NCBI RefSeq assembly: GCF_003201285.1
Contig: NZ_QICS01000001.1
Coordinates: 892,678 to 956,677 of the forward strand
Source: Lachnotalea glycerini
Lineage (GTDB): Bacteria; Bacillota; Clostridia; Lachnospirales; Lachnospiraceae
Direction: 5' to 3'
Length of the DNA stretch: 64,000 nucleotides
Of this stretch, positions 45,456-53,705 are shown in pieces. The notes under the pieces are model-generated. The model was not told the DNA's origin. It did not search any database and saw nothing but the letters and a program-made list of their open reading frames with translations. Both the position numbers and the translations under genes were made by a program. Each line of letters opens with the position of its first letter. The stretch's first letter is position 1.

Positions 45456-46232
45456 TCAGCTTAACGCGACGTCAAGTATCATCATAATCAAAAAACCTAT
45501 GGCAAAGCCGATGGTTCCAATATTAGAATGTTCCCCCTCTGATGCTTCTGGTATTAATTCTTCTACTACAACATATATCATTGCTCCTGCTGCAAAGGAC
45601 AGTAAATAAGGAAGAAACGGCACGATGTAATTGGTGAGTAATATGGTAATTACTGCTCCGATTGGTTCTACAATTCCAGATAGTGTACCATAAACAAAGG
45701 CTTTTGTTTTACTTTTTCCTTCACTTTTTAACGGCAGGGATATAATCGCTCCTTCCGGGAAATTTTGTATCGCAATTCCAACGGAAAGGGCAAAGGCTCC
45801 AGCCATTGATATGTCGCTACTATTCATCATAACTCCGGCAAAAACCACACCAACTGCCATTCCCTCCGGAATGTTATGCAAAGTAACTGCTAATACAAGC
45901 ATCGTACTTTTCTTTAAGGAAGTTTTGATTCCTTCTGGTTCGTCACTGCTTAAATGCAAATGAGGAATGATTCGATCCATAAGAAGTAAAAACAAAATTC
46001 CAAGCATAAAACCTGTTGCCGCCGGTACAAAGGAAAACTTTCCCAAATACTCAGACATATCAATTGACGGAATTAATAAAGACCATACCGCGGCAGCCAC
46101 CATCACTCCGGATGCAAATCCCAGAAGACCTTTTTGAACCAAAGACGACAACTGATCCCTTAAGAAAAAGACGCTGAAAGCACCAAGAGTTGTTCCAATA
46201 AAGGGTATTATAATTCCTAGCGTAATATGCAT
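45456..46232 (-). CDS. ZIP family metal transporter
   Basis: A 258-residue, eight-helix membrane protein with the ZIP metal-site motifs LHNIPEGMAVGVVFAG (TM4) and FPEGAIISLPL (TM5), and a short cytoplasmic loop with HLHLSSDE. ZIP (ZupT-like) proteins import zinc, iron or other divalent metals. The ATG at 46230-46232 lies eight bases after GGGAG. Its neighbours are tspO and the Fur-controlled peptide, which hints at, but does not prove, a metal-related grouping. Confidence 0.93.
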   Translation of the reverse strand: MHITLGIIIPFIGTTLGAFSVFFLRDQLSSLVQKGLLGFASGVMVAAAVWSLLIPSIDMSEYLGKFSFVPAATGFMLGILFLLLMDRIIPHLHLSSDEPEGIKTSLKKSTMLVLAVTLHNIPEGMAVGVVFAGVMMNSSDISMAGAFALSVGIAIQNFPEGAIISLPLKSEGKSKTKAFVYGTLSGIVEPIGAVITILLTNYIVPFLPYLLSFAAGAMIYVVVEELIPEASEGEHSNIGTIGFAIGFLIMMILDVALS

Positions 46233-46282
46233 TACTATCACTCCCTTATTTCTCTTAATTGTAATTTTTTAAAATAAAAACC

Positions 46283-46765
46283 TTAAATGGCTGAGCCATT
46301 CAAAAAAATAATTCCTAAATTTAAATATCCGGAAAACATAATCCATAAAAGATATGGGATTTGCAATTTTCCTGCACAGATATAAATCGCACTAAATCTC
46401 TCAATCATAATGTATACAGCAAACCATAATAGAAGCAGAATCATAAAAGCTATTAAATATGCATGAAGATTAAAAAAAATCAATGACCATATAAAGTTTA
46501 GAAACAATTGTATTCCATATACTCTTAAAGCATCCCCCTTTTCTTTCTGACTGGCCTCTGCGCTGTAAATCATATAAGCAGAAACTCCCATCAAAATATA
46601 TAATATTGTCCATACAATCGAAAAAAGCCAAACTGGTGGAGACAATAGGGGTTTTGTAAATGAATTGTATACGGATATGCTTTCCTTTGTTAACTGACTA
46701 GCTAGTGCACCAATACCTACACTAACAGCAATGCTAAATAACAATTCTTTCCATTTAATATACAT
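46283..46765 (-). CDS. tspO: TspO/MBR family protein
   Basis: A 160-residue protein with five membrane helices and the family marks FTKPLLSPPVWLFSIVWTIL and a Trp/Asn-rich LFLNFIWSLIFF. TspO proteins bind porphyrins and take part in tetrapyrrole and stress responses. The ribosome binding site is weak. It lies 70 bases after the FeoB-associated peptide gene and could share its Fur-regulated transcript. Confidence 0.94.
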   Translation of the reverse strand: MYIKWKELLFSIAVSVGIGALASQLTKESISVYNSFTKPLLSPPVWLFSIVWTILYILMGVSAYMIYSAEASQKEKGDALRVYGIQLFLNFIWSLIFFNLHAYLIAFMILLLLWFAVYIMIERFSAIYICAGKLQIPYLLWIMFSGYLNLGIIFLNGSAI

Positions 46766-46835
46766 GCAGCTTCATCTCGTTTTTTACTATTTTATGTTAA
46801 ATTATAAATAGTATAACTTAAAATAGCCAAGAAAT

Positions 46836-47009
46836 TTATTTATCCTGATGACATCCTGAGGAATGTCCGCATCCGCCACAACTGCTGCCACAGCAGCCCT
46901 TACCTTGCTTTTTATCTTTAATCATCTTTCTGATAACAAATGCCACAATAGAAGCAAGTACTAGGCTGATTATAACAGTTCCTAAATTTGATAATATAAA
47001 TTGTATCAT
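46836..47009 (-). CDS. FeoB-associated Cys-rich membrane peptide
   Basis: A 57-residue protein: one membrane helix (about 5-28, TVIISLVLASIVAFVI), a Lys-rich stretch (KMIKDKKQGKG) and a Cys/Gly/His tail, CCGSSCGGCGHSSGCHQDK, a candidate metal-binding segment. This is the FeoB_associated family, usually encoded next to feoB; no feoB is in the window. AAAGGAGG precedes the ATG at 47007-47009. A consensus promoter with a Fur box over the start site lies 110-170 bases upstream. Confidence 0.9.
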   Translation of the reverse strand: MIQFILSNLGTVIISLVLASIVAFVIRKMIKDKKQGKGCCGSSCGGCGHSSGCHQDK

Positions 47010-47120
47010 AATAAATCCTCCTTTGAGATCGTTTCATCTTACATTATATACTACTATTATGTTTCATATTTTTATTCTTGTAATATTAAAATTAGAAGAA
47101 TGAGATACTTTTTAGATTTT

Positions 47121-47139
47121 GATATTGATTATCATTATC
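47121..47139. promoter_or_regulatory. Fur box
   Basis: GATATTGATTATCATTATC matches the 19-bp consensus GATAATGATTATCATTATC at 18 positions. It lies directly downstream of the -10 of the promoter at 47149-47177, so bound Fur-Fe(II) would block initiation. Confidence 0.88.
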
Positions 47140-47148
47140 TCTGTTCAT

Positions 47149-47177
47149 ATTATAGTATTCTTCCTTTTTCTTGTCAA
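47149..47177 (-). promoter_or_regulatory. Consensus promoter under Fur control
   Basis: Minus strand: -35 TTGACA (47172-47177), 17-base spacer, -10 TATAAT (47149-47154). Both hexamers are perfect; start point near 47142. Confidence 0.88.
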
Positions 47178-47207
47178 TCCATTTCACTAATTTTTTGTGT
47201 ACAATAG

Positions 47208-47242
47208 AAAAAGAATCAATCTTTTAATGAAATGATTGATCC
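47208..47242 (-). terminator. Terminator of the CarD-like gene
   Basis: 9-bp stem (GGATCAATC/GATTGATTC) with a 12-base loop and five T on the minus strand, 15 bases after the stop codon. Confidence 0.8.
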
Positions 47243-47256
47243 TTAATATTTACCTG

Positions 47257-47799
47257 TTATAGTTGAACTTTGTTCTTCATCTCCTGTTTTACCTCTTCAA
47301 AAGTTTTGCCTTTTACAATTGCTATTTCAGAATAGGCCAACTTCTGTGCCTTGCATAAAATATCCTTGTCCATACTTTGCAAAGGCTTTTCAAGCTCTCT
47401 TTGAAGCATCATTATAATAATTTTTGTTATTTTAACGGTATCGCATGACTTAATTACGGTTGAAAATGATTCCTGACGCTTTCTATTATCTGAAATCCAA
47501 TTAATTTCTATCTTATTCAGTTCATTTGGAATTTTATCTATTTCATTTACACTCATAATTTTTCTGATTCTATTTGCATTTTGGCTTATTACTGGAATAT
47601 ATACTACGGTCGTTTCATTTAACAAAGGAACCAGCTTATAATATTGATGCTCCTTATTTCCTCTCTTCATCGTTATAATGCCTTTTACATAGCAAGCACC
47701 TTCTACTGGATGCATTACTTTTTCACCTACTTGATATTCTTCTGAATCAAATTCTCCTAAACTTGAATTTGTATCATCACTACCTGTTTTTCTTTCCAT
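47257..47799 (-). CDS. CarD family transcriptional regulator
   Basis: A 180-residue protein whose N-terminal part (about 22-80, YQVGEKVMHPVEGACYVKGI and YYKLVPLLNETTVVYIPV) is the CarD/TRCF RNA polymerase-interacting Tudor-like domain; the C-terminal half is helical. CarD proteins bind the RNA polymerase beta subunit and adjust promoter opening. GGAGG precedes the ATG. The first 20 residues form a charged, probably disordered tail. Single gene with its own terminator. Confidence 0.9.
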   Translation of the reverse strand: MERKTGSDDTNSSLGEFDSEEYQVGEKVMHPVEGACYVKGIITMKRGNKEHQYYKLVPLLNETTVVYIPVISQNANRIRKIMSVNEIDKIPNELNKIEINWISDNRKRQESFSTVIKSCDTVKITKIIIMMLQRELEKPLQSMDKDILCKAQKLAYSEIAIVKGKTFEEVKQEMKNKVQL

Positions 47800-48096
47800 A
47801 ATACCTCCATTTTTTTTGATCTGTTGACATGTTATTAATTTATATAGTTCGATTAACCATATGTAAAATTTGTAATTATTGTAAAATAAGAATTTCTGAT
47901 AGGTATTAAAGAATAATTACGATTGATTAGATAATAGTACTATCACAATGATATTTTATAATAGCACTCGGTAACTTTATTTTATCGTTACCTAGATTAA
48001 GAAACAAAAAATCCTTTTCATCATCTTGCTTTTCTTGCTACAACTTATATTATAACCTATTTTTACAAGAAAATACAGGTTTTTATACGATATTAA
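47800..48096. other. AT-rich intergenic stretch, nothing firm
   Basis: This stretch holds the upstream region of the CarD-like gene. I see an inverted repeat GGTAAC/GTTACC near 47970-47992 and a short palindromic AGTACT near 47937, but no ORF or conserved element I can name. Confidence 0.5.
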
Positions 48097-48120
48097 AGGA
48101 AAGCACGCTAATGCTTTCCT
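48097..48120. terminator. Terminator of the amino acid ABC operon
   Basis: Perfect 9-bp stem AGGAAAGCA/TGCTTTCCT with a six-base loop, 38 bases beyond the binding-protein stop. The minus-strand T-run is moderate (TTTAAT); the plus-strand one is stronger. Confidence 0.7.
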
Positions 48121-48157
48121 GTTTTTTCCATTTAAAACAAATGAAGTTTTTAAAATA

Positions 48158-49096
48158 CTACTTTTTATTTTGAGTTATTCCGTCTTCAACATCAACAAAA
48201 TAATCTTCATTTAATCCAAAGTCCTCTAGTATATCCATTAATGTACCGTCTTCTTTCATTTCGTCTAAGACTGTATTCACTTCGTATAAGAAGTCCTGAT
48301 CCTCAAAGCGTATCGCTGCTCCTATTTTCCCAGAAGCTTCCGATTCGTATGGACTTAATATTTTTAGATTTAGACTTGAATCCTGAGCAAGTGTGTATGC
48401 TGCCACTATTCCATCAGTAATGCAAGCATCTATTTTTCCTGTATTGACAGCCATCATCAATTCGGTCTGCTTTCCAAAAATACTAACTTCTTTCACTTTT
48501 CCTTCCTTAACCCATGCCTGCGCTGTTTCCAGAAAAGTAGTTCCCTTTTGTCCTCCTAATGTAGCTTGTTTTAAATCCTCTTTTGCAGTAATTGAAGAAT
48601 CATTTGGTATGATAATTCCCTCACCCTCTTGATACCACGCATTGGTAAAAAGTGCTTTTTGTAATCTCTCATCTTTAATATACATTGCATCTGTAACCAT
48701 ATCTACCGTTTTATTATTAAGTTCAATTAATAAATTTTCAAATGCTACTTCTTTCATTACAACTTTTGGGATTCCAAGGCGTTTGGCAATTTCTTTGATT
48801 ATGACCGCATCAATTCCTTCAAATTCTCCCGTTTCAACATCTATATAGGCAAATGGTGCATCGTTGGACGAGGCTACCGTGAGTACTCCTTTTTCCTTTA
48901 TTTTATGCAGCAGCTCGCTTTCATCCTTCGTGTTTTCTGTCTTAACTGCCTCTTGGCTGCTTTCCTCTTTTGTTTCTTGCTCTGCCTGTGTGAAATCATC
49001 GGAGGTACTCTTTGTACTTGAACAACCTGCAGTGAATGCTACCATTAAGACAACTGAAAATAAAGTTACCTTTATTTTTTTCCATACTCTTTTCAT
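48158..49096 (-). CDS. Polar amino acid ABC transporter, binding lipoprotein
   Basis: A 312-residue substrate-binding protein: lipoprotein signal with lipobox FTAGC (Cys near 25), a linker rich in Glu/Ser/Thr, then a family 3 solute-binding fold (LTVASSNDAPFAYID, EGIDAVIIKEIAKRLG, VDMVTDAMYIKDER). It captures a polar amino acid outside the membrane for the permease and ATPase encoded upstream. Ribosome binding site GAGGAG. The ligand cannot be told from sequence. Confidence 0.94.
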   Translation of the reverse strand: MKRVWKKIKVTLFSVVLMVAFTAGCSSTKSTSDDFTQAEQETKEESSQEAVKTENTKDESELLHKIKEKGVLTVASSNDAPFAYIDVETGEFEGIDAVIIKEIAKRLGIPKVVMKEVAFENLLIELNNKTVDMVTDAMYIKDERLQKALFTNAWYQEGEGIIIPNDSSITAKEDLKQATLGGQKGTTFLETAQAWVKEGKVKEVSIFGKQTELMMAVNTGKIDACITDGIVAAYTLAQDSSLNLKILSPYESEASGKIGAAIRFEDQDFLYEVNTVLDEMKEDGTLMDILEDFGLNEDYFVDVEDGITQNKK

Positions 49097-49151
49097 AATT
49101 AATCTCCTCTTCTTTCATTTATATTAATAACTTTTACATTTTTGCCTTTTA

Positions 49152-49853
49152 CTAACTCCTGCTGAATTTATTCATTTTCTTCTCTAACATTTTCACTCCC
49201 TGCGAAAGAGGTACACTAATGACTAAATAAACGACGGCAAGCAATGTATATGCCTCTATGGTCAAAAAAGTCTGAGATGCATAAGCCTGTGTTCTTAGCA
49301 ATAGTTCGCTTACTGCAATACAAGCAAGTAATGATGTATCTTTAATCATCATAACTAAATAATTGCCAAATACAGGTACTGAATTTCGAAAGGATGGCGG
49401 AAGGATAATTTTGATTAAAACTTGTATTTCACTAAAACCTAATGCTAAGCCTGCCTCTCTTTGTCCTGGGTCAATTGATACAATTGCGGACCGAATCACC
49501 TCTGACATATAACAGCCATAATTGACGGAAAACCCCACAATACCTGCCATAACAGAAGAAATTTGAACATTGTAATCAATTTCAACTGCCTTAAGAAGAT
49601 TAGACATTAACAATGGTAATACATAATAGATATAAAAGAATTGCACCAATAATGGTGTTCCTCTTATCAACTCCACAAATACTCCCATTCCCCATCTTGC
49701 TACTTTATTTTTGCTCATTTTTACAATTGCAACCAAAAACCCAATGATAATTGCTCCCATAAAGCCAATTACGGTTACTTCCAATACTACTCCTACGCCT
49801 GTTACCAGGCTCGGACCCAGTGTTTTTATTGCTTTTCCAAAATATAATTCCAT
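49152..49853 (-). CDS. Polar amino acid ABC transporter permease
   Basis: A 233-residue His/Glu/Gln/Arg-type permease with about five membrane helices; the family motif FVELIRGTPLLVQFFYIYY lies near residue 62 and the EAA loop REAGLALGFSEIQVLIKI near 137. It starts 21 bases after the ATPase gene and precedes the binding protein, a complete importer in the order ATPase-permease-binding protein. Confidence 0.96.
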   Translation of the reverse strand: MELYFGKAIKTLGPSLVTGVGVVLEVTVIGFMGAIIIGFLVAIVKMSKNKVARWGMGVFVELIRGTPLLVQFFYIYYVLPLLMSNLLKAVEIDYNVQISSVMAGIVGFSVNYGCYMSEVIRSAIVSIDPGQREAGLALGFSEIQVLIKIILPPSFRNSVPVFGNYLVMMIKDTSLLACIAVSELLLRTQAYASQTFLTIEAYTLLAVVYLVISVPLSQGVKMLEKKMNKFSRS

Positions 49854-49874
49854 CTTTACCCCTCCTTCAAATAA

Positions 49875-50603
49875 TTATTTTTGTAATACTCTGGATAAGA
49901 ATTCTTTAGTTCTTTTATGCTTTGGATTCGTAAATATCTCCTGTGGTGTATCATCTTCTATTATATATCCACCATCCATGAAGATAACTCTATCAGATAT
50001 CTCTCTTGCAAATCCCATCTCATGTGTCACAACAACCATTGTCATTCCTTCCTTAGCTAATTGCTTCATGACATCCAATACATCCCCCACAAGCTCTGGA
50101 TCAAGTGCTGAGGTTGGTTCATCAAATAACAACATCTCTGGATTCATTGCCAATGCTCTTGCTATGGCCACACGTTGCTGCTGTCCTCCTGAAAGCGTGC
50201 TTGGATATACATTTGCTTTCTCTGCAAGTCCAACCTTTTTCAGTAAATCCAATGCCATATTATTTGCTTCTTCCTTTGATACCTTATTAATCAAAACTGG
50301 CGCCATTGTCACGTTTTGCAGTACTGTTTTAAGTGGAAATAAATTAAATCGTTGAAATACCATTCCCACTTTTTTTCTCAACTCTTTAATCTCACTGGTC
50401 ATATCCATCACATTATTACCCTGATAGAATATTTTTCCACTTGTTGGTATCTCCAAAAGATTCAAGCATCTTAAGAATGTACTTTTCCCCGAGCCCGACG
50501 GTCCAATGATACAAACCACTTGACCGGCTTCAATGCATAAATTAATATTTTTTAAAACCTCTAATTCACCATAGTATTTAGACAATTTGTTTACCTTTAG
50601 CAT
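49875..50603 (-). CDS. Polar amino acid ABC transporter ATPase
   Basis: A 242-residue ATPase of the GlnQ/HisP class: Walker [17 protein letters not shown]-loop VFQRFNLFP, signature LSGGQQQR, Walker [13 protein letters not shown]-loop VTHEM. AAAGGAGG lies before the ATG. First gene of the importer operon; a terminator separates it from the PucR gene upstream. Confidence 0.97.
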   Translation of the reverse strand: MLKVNKLSKYYGELEVLKNINLCIEAGQVVCIIGPSGSGKSTFLRCLNLLEIPTSGKIFYQGNNVMDMTSEIKELRKKVGMVFQRFNLFPLKTVLQNVTMAPVLINKVSKEEANNMALDLLKKVGLAEKANVYPSTLSGGQQQRVAIARALAMNPEMLLFDEPTSALDPELVGDVLDVMKQLAKEGMTMVVVTHEMGFAREISDRVIFMDGGYIIEDDTPQEIFTNPKHKRTKEFLSRVLQK

Positions 50604-50629
50604 AGCATACCTCCTTTTTTAACATATAA

Positions 50630-50664
50630 AAAGCGACGCTGCACTCAATCTGCACCGTCGCTTT
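50630..50664 (-). terminator. Terminator of the PucR gene
   Basis: AAAGCGACG/CGTCGCTTT stem extended by TGCA/TGCA across one mismatch, then a T-run on the minus strand. It lies 49 bases beyond the PucR stop and just before the ABC ATPase. Confidence 0.85.
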
Positions 50665-50713
50665 ATTTGTTTGTCAGTCTATCACCACTTAAAATTTTTG
50701 TCAATAGCAATTT

Positions 50714-51886
50714 TTACATTTTATTTTCAGATACATTCTGTATATCATTAATGTAGTAACATAATTGAAGCATAAATCTATCCTTAGTATTATCTAAATC
50801 ACATGCTAAAAGTTCTCTTATTTTCTTCATACGGTAATTTATTGTGTTCCTGTGTGTAAAACTTTTTTCTGCAACTAATTGTATACTTGAATTATATTCC
50901 AAATATAACTCTAATGTGTCTAAATATTTGCTGTTATGTAAATTATCATATTCCACTATTTCTCCAAGATATTCCCAGAAAATTTTTTCCAATACTTCTT
51001 TATCTTCCACCTCTGTCAAAATCTTATAAGCTCTCATTTCATCATACAAAATCATATTCTTATTTTTTTTCTCAGCTAAATCATAAGCAGCTAATGCATG
51101 CTTGTACCCTTTGGTCAGATTGTATATTCCTTCATTTACCGATCCTATCCCTATTCTGATCTCTGACAACAAGCAATTTTCTTTAATCACTTTATTGATA
51201 CACTCTGAAATATTGCAATGCCTGGATAAAAGCTGCTTAATAATAAGCACCTTGTTTTCAAAGATAACACTACTTAATCTTTGTACATACTTTTTAAGTT
51301 TACTTAAAAAATTAATTTCAAAAAATAATTTTATTTCATCCTGTTCCATTCTCGCTAATGCAATAGGAATACTCACAATTGTAATTTGAAATAATCCATT
51401 TATATCATAATCCATTTTCTTTACCAGTGAATAATCTGCCTTCTGAGGCTGAAATAAAATATTATGAAAGCATTCTGATATATTTAACTGATTTTGTTTA
51501 TCACATATGATCCAATTACAATATTCTTGTGTTACATCAACCAAATGAGTCTCCCACGGCATTACAAATAATGGAAAACCCGTCTGATTACATAATTCAG
51601 TTGCCGCCTGAGGAATTGATTGAATATAATTTCCAGTGTTAATTATAATTCCAGATGCCTTTTGATGAATCAAAATCCAAATCATATCTGTTAAATCTGA
51701 TTCTGACTTGATTCCAAGGCCGGTTGTAATAATTAACTCACTTCCCCTGATAAAATCTGCCGTCGTGATATCCTCCATAATATAAATCCAACTTATCACA
51801 TTGCTTATTCCTGCATTTCCTGCAAGTAATTTAAGCTTATACTTCTCCTTGGTTTTCTCATAAATATTCTCGACGCTGACTGACAT
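50714..51886 (-). CDS. PucR family transcriptional regulator
   Basis: A 390-residue regulator: N-terminal PucR domain (about 8-125, VISWIYIMEDITTADFIRGSE... ITTG), a middle GGDEF-like CdaR domain (about 150-290) and a C-terminal helix-turn-helix (about 330-385, SIQLVAEKSFTHRNTINYRM). PucR/CdaR proteins control purine, amino acid or GABA catabolism. It is divergent from the aminotransferase gene at 52139 and upstream of an amino acid importer, both likely targets. Ribosome binding site AAAGGAGAGG. Confidence 0.94.
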   Translation of the reverse strand: MSVSVENIYEKTKEKYKLKLLAGNAGISNVISWIYIMEDITTADFIRGSELIITTGLGIKSESDLTDMIWILIHQKASGIIINTGNYIQSIPQAATELCNQTGFPLFVMPWETHLVDVTQEYCNWIICDKQNQLNISECFHNILFQPQKADYSLVKKMDYDINGLFQITIVSIPIALARMEQDEIKLFFEINFLSKLKKYVQRLSSVIFENKVLIIKQLLSRHCNISECINKVIKENCLLSEIRIGIGSVNEGIYNLTKGYKHALAAYDLAEKKNKNMILYDEMRAYKILTEVEDKEVLEKIFWEYLGEIVEYDNLHNSKYLDTLELYLEYNSSIQLVAEKSFTHRNTINYRMKKIRELLACDLDNTKDRFMLQLCYYINDIQNVSENKM

Positions 51887-51901
51887 TTTACCTCTCCTTT
51901 A

Positions 51902-51920
51902 ATTGTGCCAATAGCACAAT
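51902..51920. promoter_or_regulatory. Candidate PucR operator
   Basis: Perfect 7-bp inverted repeat ATTGTGC-N5-GCACAAT, 15 bases upstream of the pucR start, with a third TTGTGC half-site at 51968-51973 overlapping the extended -10 of the divergent promoter. Binding by the PucR protein is inferred from position. Confidence 0.55.
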
Positions 51921-51970
51921 AATTATCCGTTTTTTTAGGCTGTCGCTCTATATTATTATACTTATCCTTG

Positions 51971-51979
51971 TGCTATAAT
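51971..51979 (+). promoter_or_regulatory. Extended -10 promoter of the aminotransferase gene
   Basis: TGCTATAAT (TGn plus perfect TATAAT) with no clear -35, as expected for an extended -10 promoter. Predicted start near 51986, leaving a leader of about 150 bases. Confidence 0.65.
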
Positions 51980-51996
51980 GCAAATAAATAATGAAT

Positions 51997-52044
51997 CACA
52001 TGGCAAGGAAGTCAAATAAGCTTCTGTCCATGTGTTTTTCTTTT
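51997..52044 (+). terminator. Terminator-like hairpin in the aminotransferase leader
   Basis: Stem CACATGG/CCATGTG (51997-52003, 52028-52034) plus an inner four-pair stem, then TTTTTCTTTT. It lies between promoter and gene on the sense strand, so it could act as an attenuator. Confidence 0.5.
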
Positions 52045-52078
52045 CATTAAGTTTTAAATATTTTCATTTTTTGTTTTA

Positions 52079-52097
52079 ATGTGTTAATAAAACACAT
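52079..52097 (+). other. Second leader inverted repeat, possible alternative pairing
   Basis: ATGTGTT-N5-AACACAT. The same AACACAT (52091-52097) can instead pair with ATGTGTT at 52030-52036 in the terminator's 3' arm, so the two structures exclude each other. Function is inference. Confidence 0.4.
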
Positions 52098-52138
52098 AAA
52101 CAGGACTATATTATAATATCACTTAGACGGAGGCTATT

Positions 52139-53491
52139 ATGCTTAAAAATTCTTTACCAAAAATTATTTCACAGACTTTACCAGGTCCAAAAGCTGCTGC
52201 TATAATAGAAAGAAGGAAAAATGCAGTCCCTAATGCAATCCGATGTATATATCCTTGTGTTATGGCAAAAGCAGAAGGTGCTATGATTGAAGATGTAGAC
52301 GGGAATCTTTTTCTTGACTGGGTCGGAGGCGTAGGTGTTTTAAATATCGGACACACACATCCTGATTTGGTTGCTGCTGTACAAGAACAAGCATCCAAAT
52401 ATTTTCACGGCATGTTCAATATTGTAACACATGAAGGTTACGTGAAGTTAGCAGAAAAATTAAATACTCTTGCCCCGGTTCGTGGATTATCTAAAAAGAC
52501 CATGTTTGCCAACAGTGGAGCCGAGGCCGATGAAAATGCAGTTAAAATAGCAAAGTCATATACAAAACGACCTAATATCATCGTATTCTCAGGAGCCTTT
52601 CACGGAAGAACCCTACTGACCATGTCTATGACTTCCAAAAAAGCTTATGCGGCAGGTATGGGGCCTTTTCCAGATGGAATTTACCGTGCAGAATTTCCAT
52701 ATCTATACAGAACGCCCGGTAATTTAAGCGGTGCACAGGCGATTAAATATTATATGGAAAGTCTTCAAAAAGTATTTGAAGAAGCATCACCTGCACAGTA
52801 TGTTGCAGCTATTGTTTTAGAGCCTCTTCAAGGAGAAGGCGGATTTATTCCAGCACCTCTACAATGGGTAAAAGCTGTCAGAAAGGTCTGTGATGAAAAC
52901 GGAATTCTCCTGATCGCAGACGAGGTACAAACGGGATTTGGGCGTACCGGCAAATTATTTGCATCCGAATATTGGAAAGAAGCTGGCTGTGAGCCAGATA
53001 TTATTGCAACAGCCAAATCGATCGCCGGCGGTGTTCCTTTGAGTGCAATTATAGCTGATTCTAAAATAATGGATTCTGTTTCGACCGGAATTATAGGTGG
53101 AACCTATGGGGGGAATGCACTGGCCTGTGCTGCCGGATTAAAAGTATTAGAAGTAATAGAGCGTGACCATTTGATTGAGCGCTCCAATGAAATAGGCAAA
53201 AGATGCTTTGCGGTTTTTAACAGTTGGAAAGAAAAGTATGAGGTGATAGGCGATGTTCGAGGGCTTGGAGCAATGATTGGCATTGAATTTGTAACAGACA
53301 AAATCAGCAAAAAACCTAATTCTGGACTTGTAAATCAGCTAATTAGAAATACTGCTAATCACGGATTAATTATTGAAAATGCCGGAGTTTATAATAACGT
53401 CATCCGCTTCTTAGCCCCTCTAGTTATCACTGACGAACAATTAAATGCGGGATTTGAAATATTAGAAAATGCAATTAAAGAAGAAAGCTAA
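52139..53491 (+). CDS. Class III aminotransferase, probable 4-aminobutyrate aminotransferase
   Basis: A 450-residue PLP enzyme. Marks: FANSGAEADENAVKIAK (phosphate binding), FSGAFHGRTLLTM, LLIADEVQTGFGRTGKLFA with the Asp that holds the PLP nitrogen, and Lys near 292 in TAKSIAGGVPLSAI. The sequence is most like GabT/acetylornithine-type omega-aminotransferases; GABA, ornithine or another omega-amine are possible substrates. GGAGG lies before the ATG. Divergent from a PucR regulator and near an amino acid importer, which suggests a catabolic role. Confidence 0.9.
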   Translation: MLKNSLPKIISQTLPGPKAAAIIERRKNAVPNAIRCIYPCVMAKAEGAMIEDVDGNLFLDWVGGVGVLNIGHTHPDLVAAVQEQASKYFHGMFNIVTHEGYVKLAEKLNTLAPVRGLSKKTMFANSGAEADENAVKIAKSYTKRPNIIVFSGAFHGRTLLTMSMTSKKAYAAGMGPFPDGIYRAEFPYLYRTPGNLSGAQAIKYYMESLQKVFEEASPAQYVAAIVLEPLQGEGGFIPAPLQWVKAVRKVCDENGILLIADEVQTGFGRTGKLFASEYWKEAGCEPDIIATAKSIAGGVPLSAIIADSKIMDSVSTGIIGGTYGGNALACAAGLKVLEVIERDHLIERSNEIGKRCFAVFNSWKEKYEVIGDVRGLGAMIGIEFVTDKISKKPNSGLVNQLIRNTANHGLIIENAGVYNNVIRFLAPLVITDEQLNAGFEILENAIKEES

Positions 53492-53576
53492 TATACTAAA
53501 AAGAGAAAAAATAAAACAGTTTCGTATAGTTCCTACTATAATTAGAATTTGACACTTGTAAGGAATTGCAAAATTC

Positions 53577-53590
53577 TTTCATAGGAAAGA
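53577..53590 (+). repeat. Dispersed repeat fragment, copy D (14 bp)
   Basis: TTTCATAGGAAAGA, the same core as copies A-C but in the opposite orientation. With flanking bases it forms the hairpin TTCTTTC-atag-GAAAGAA. At this length chance cannot be excluded. Confidence 0.35.
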
Positions 53591-53634
53591 ACGAGCTACC
53601 GCTTTTTCATTAATGTTTTAAAATGAGACAATCA

Positions 53635-53665
53635 AAAAGCCCTTGCTTTAAAAACAGGGGCTTTT
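53635..53665. terminator. Bidirectional terminator between gabT-like and manA
   Basis: 11-bp stem AAAAGCCCTTG/CAGGGGCTTTT (one G-U pair) with a nine-base loop; T-runs on both strands, stronger on the minus (manA) side. Confidence 0.88.
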
Positions 53666-53705
53666 GGGTTAATAAAGAAACATTTGTTATATAAATTATA
53701 TCAAA

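Noticed and set aside
51991-52050. 19-codon ORF in the aminotransferase leader overlapping the hairpin
   Set aside because: It has no ribosome binding site and the peptide shows no run of regulatory codons, so a leader peptide is not supported there.
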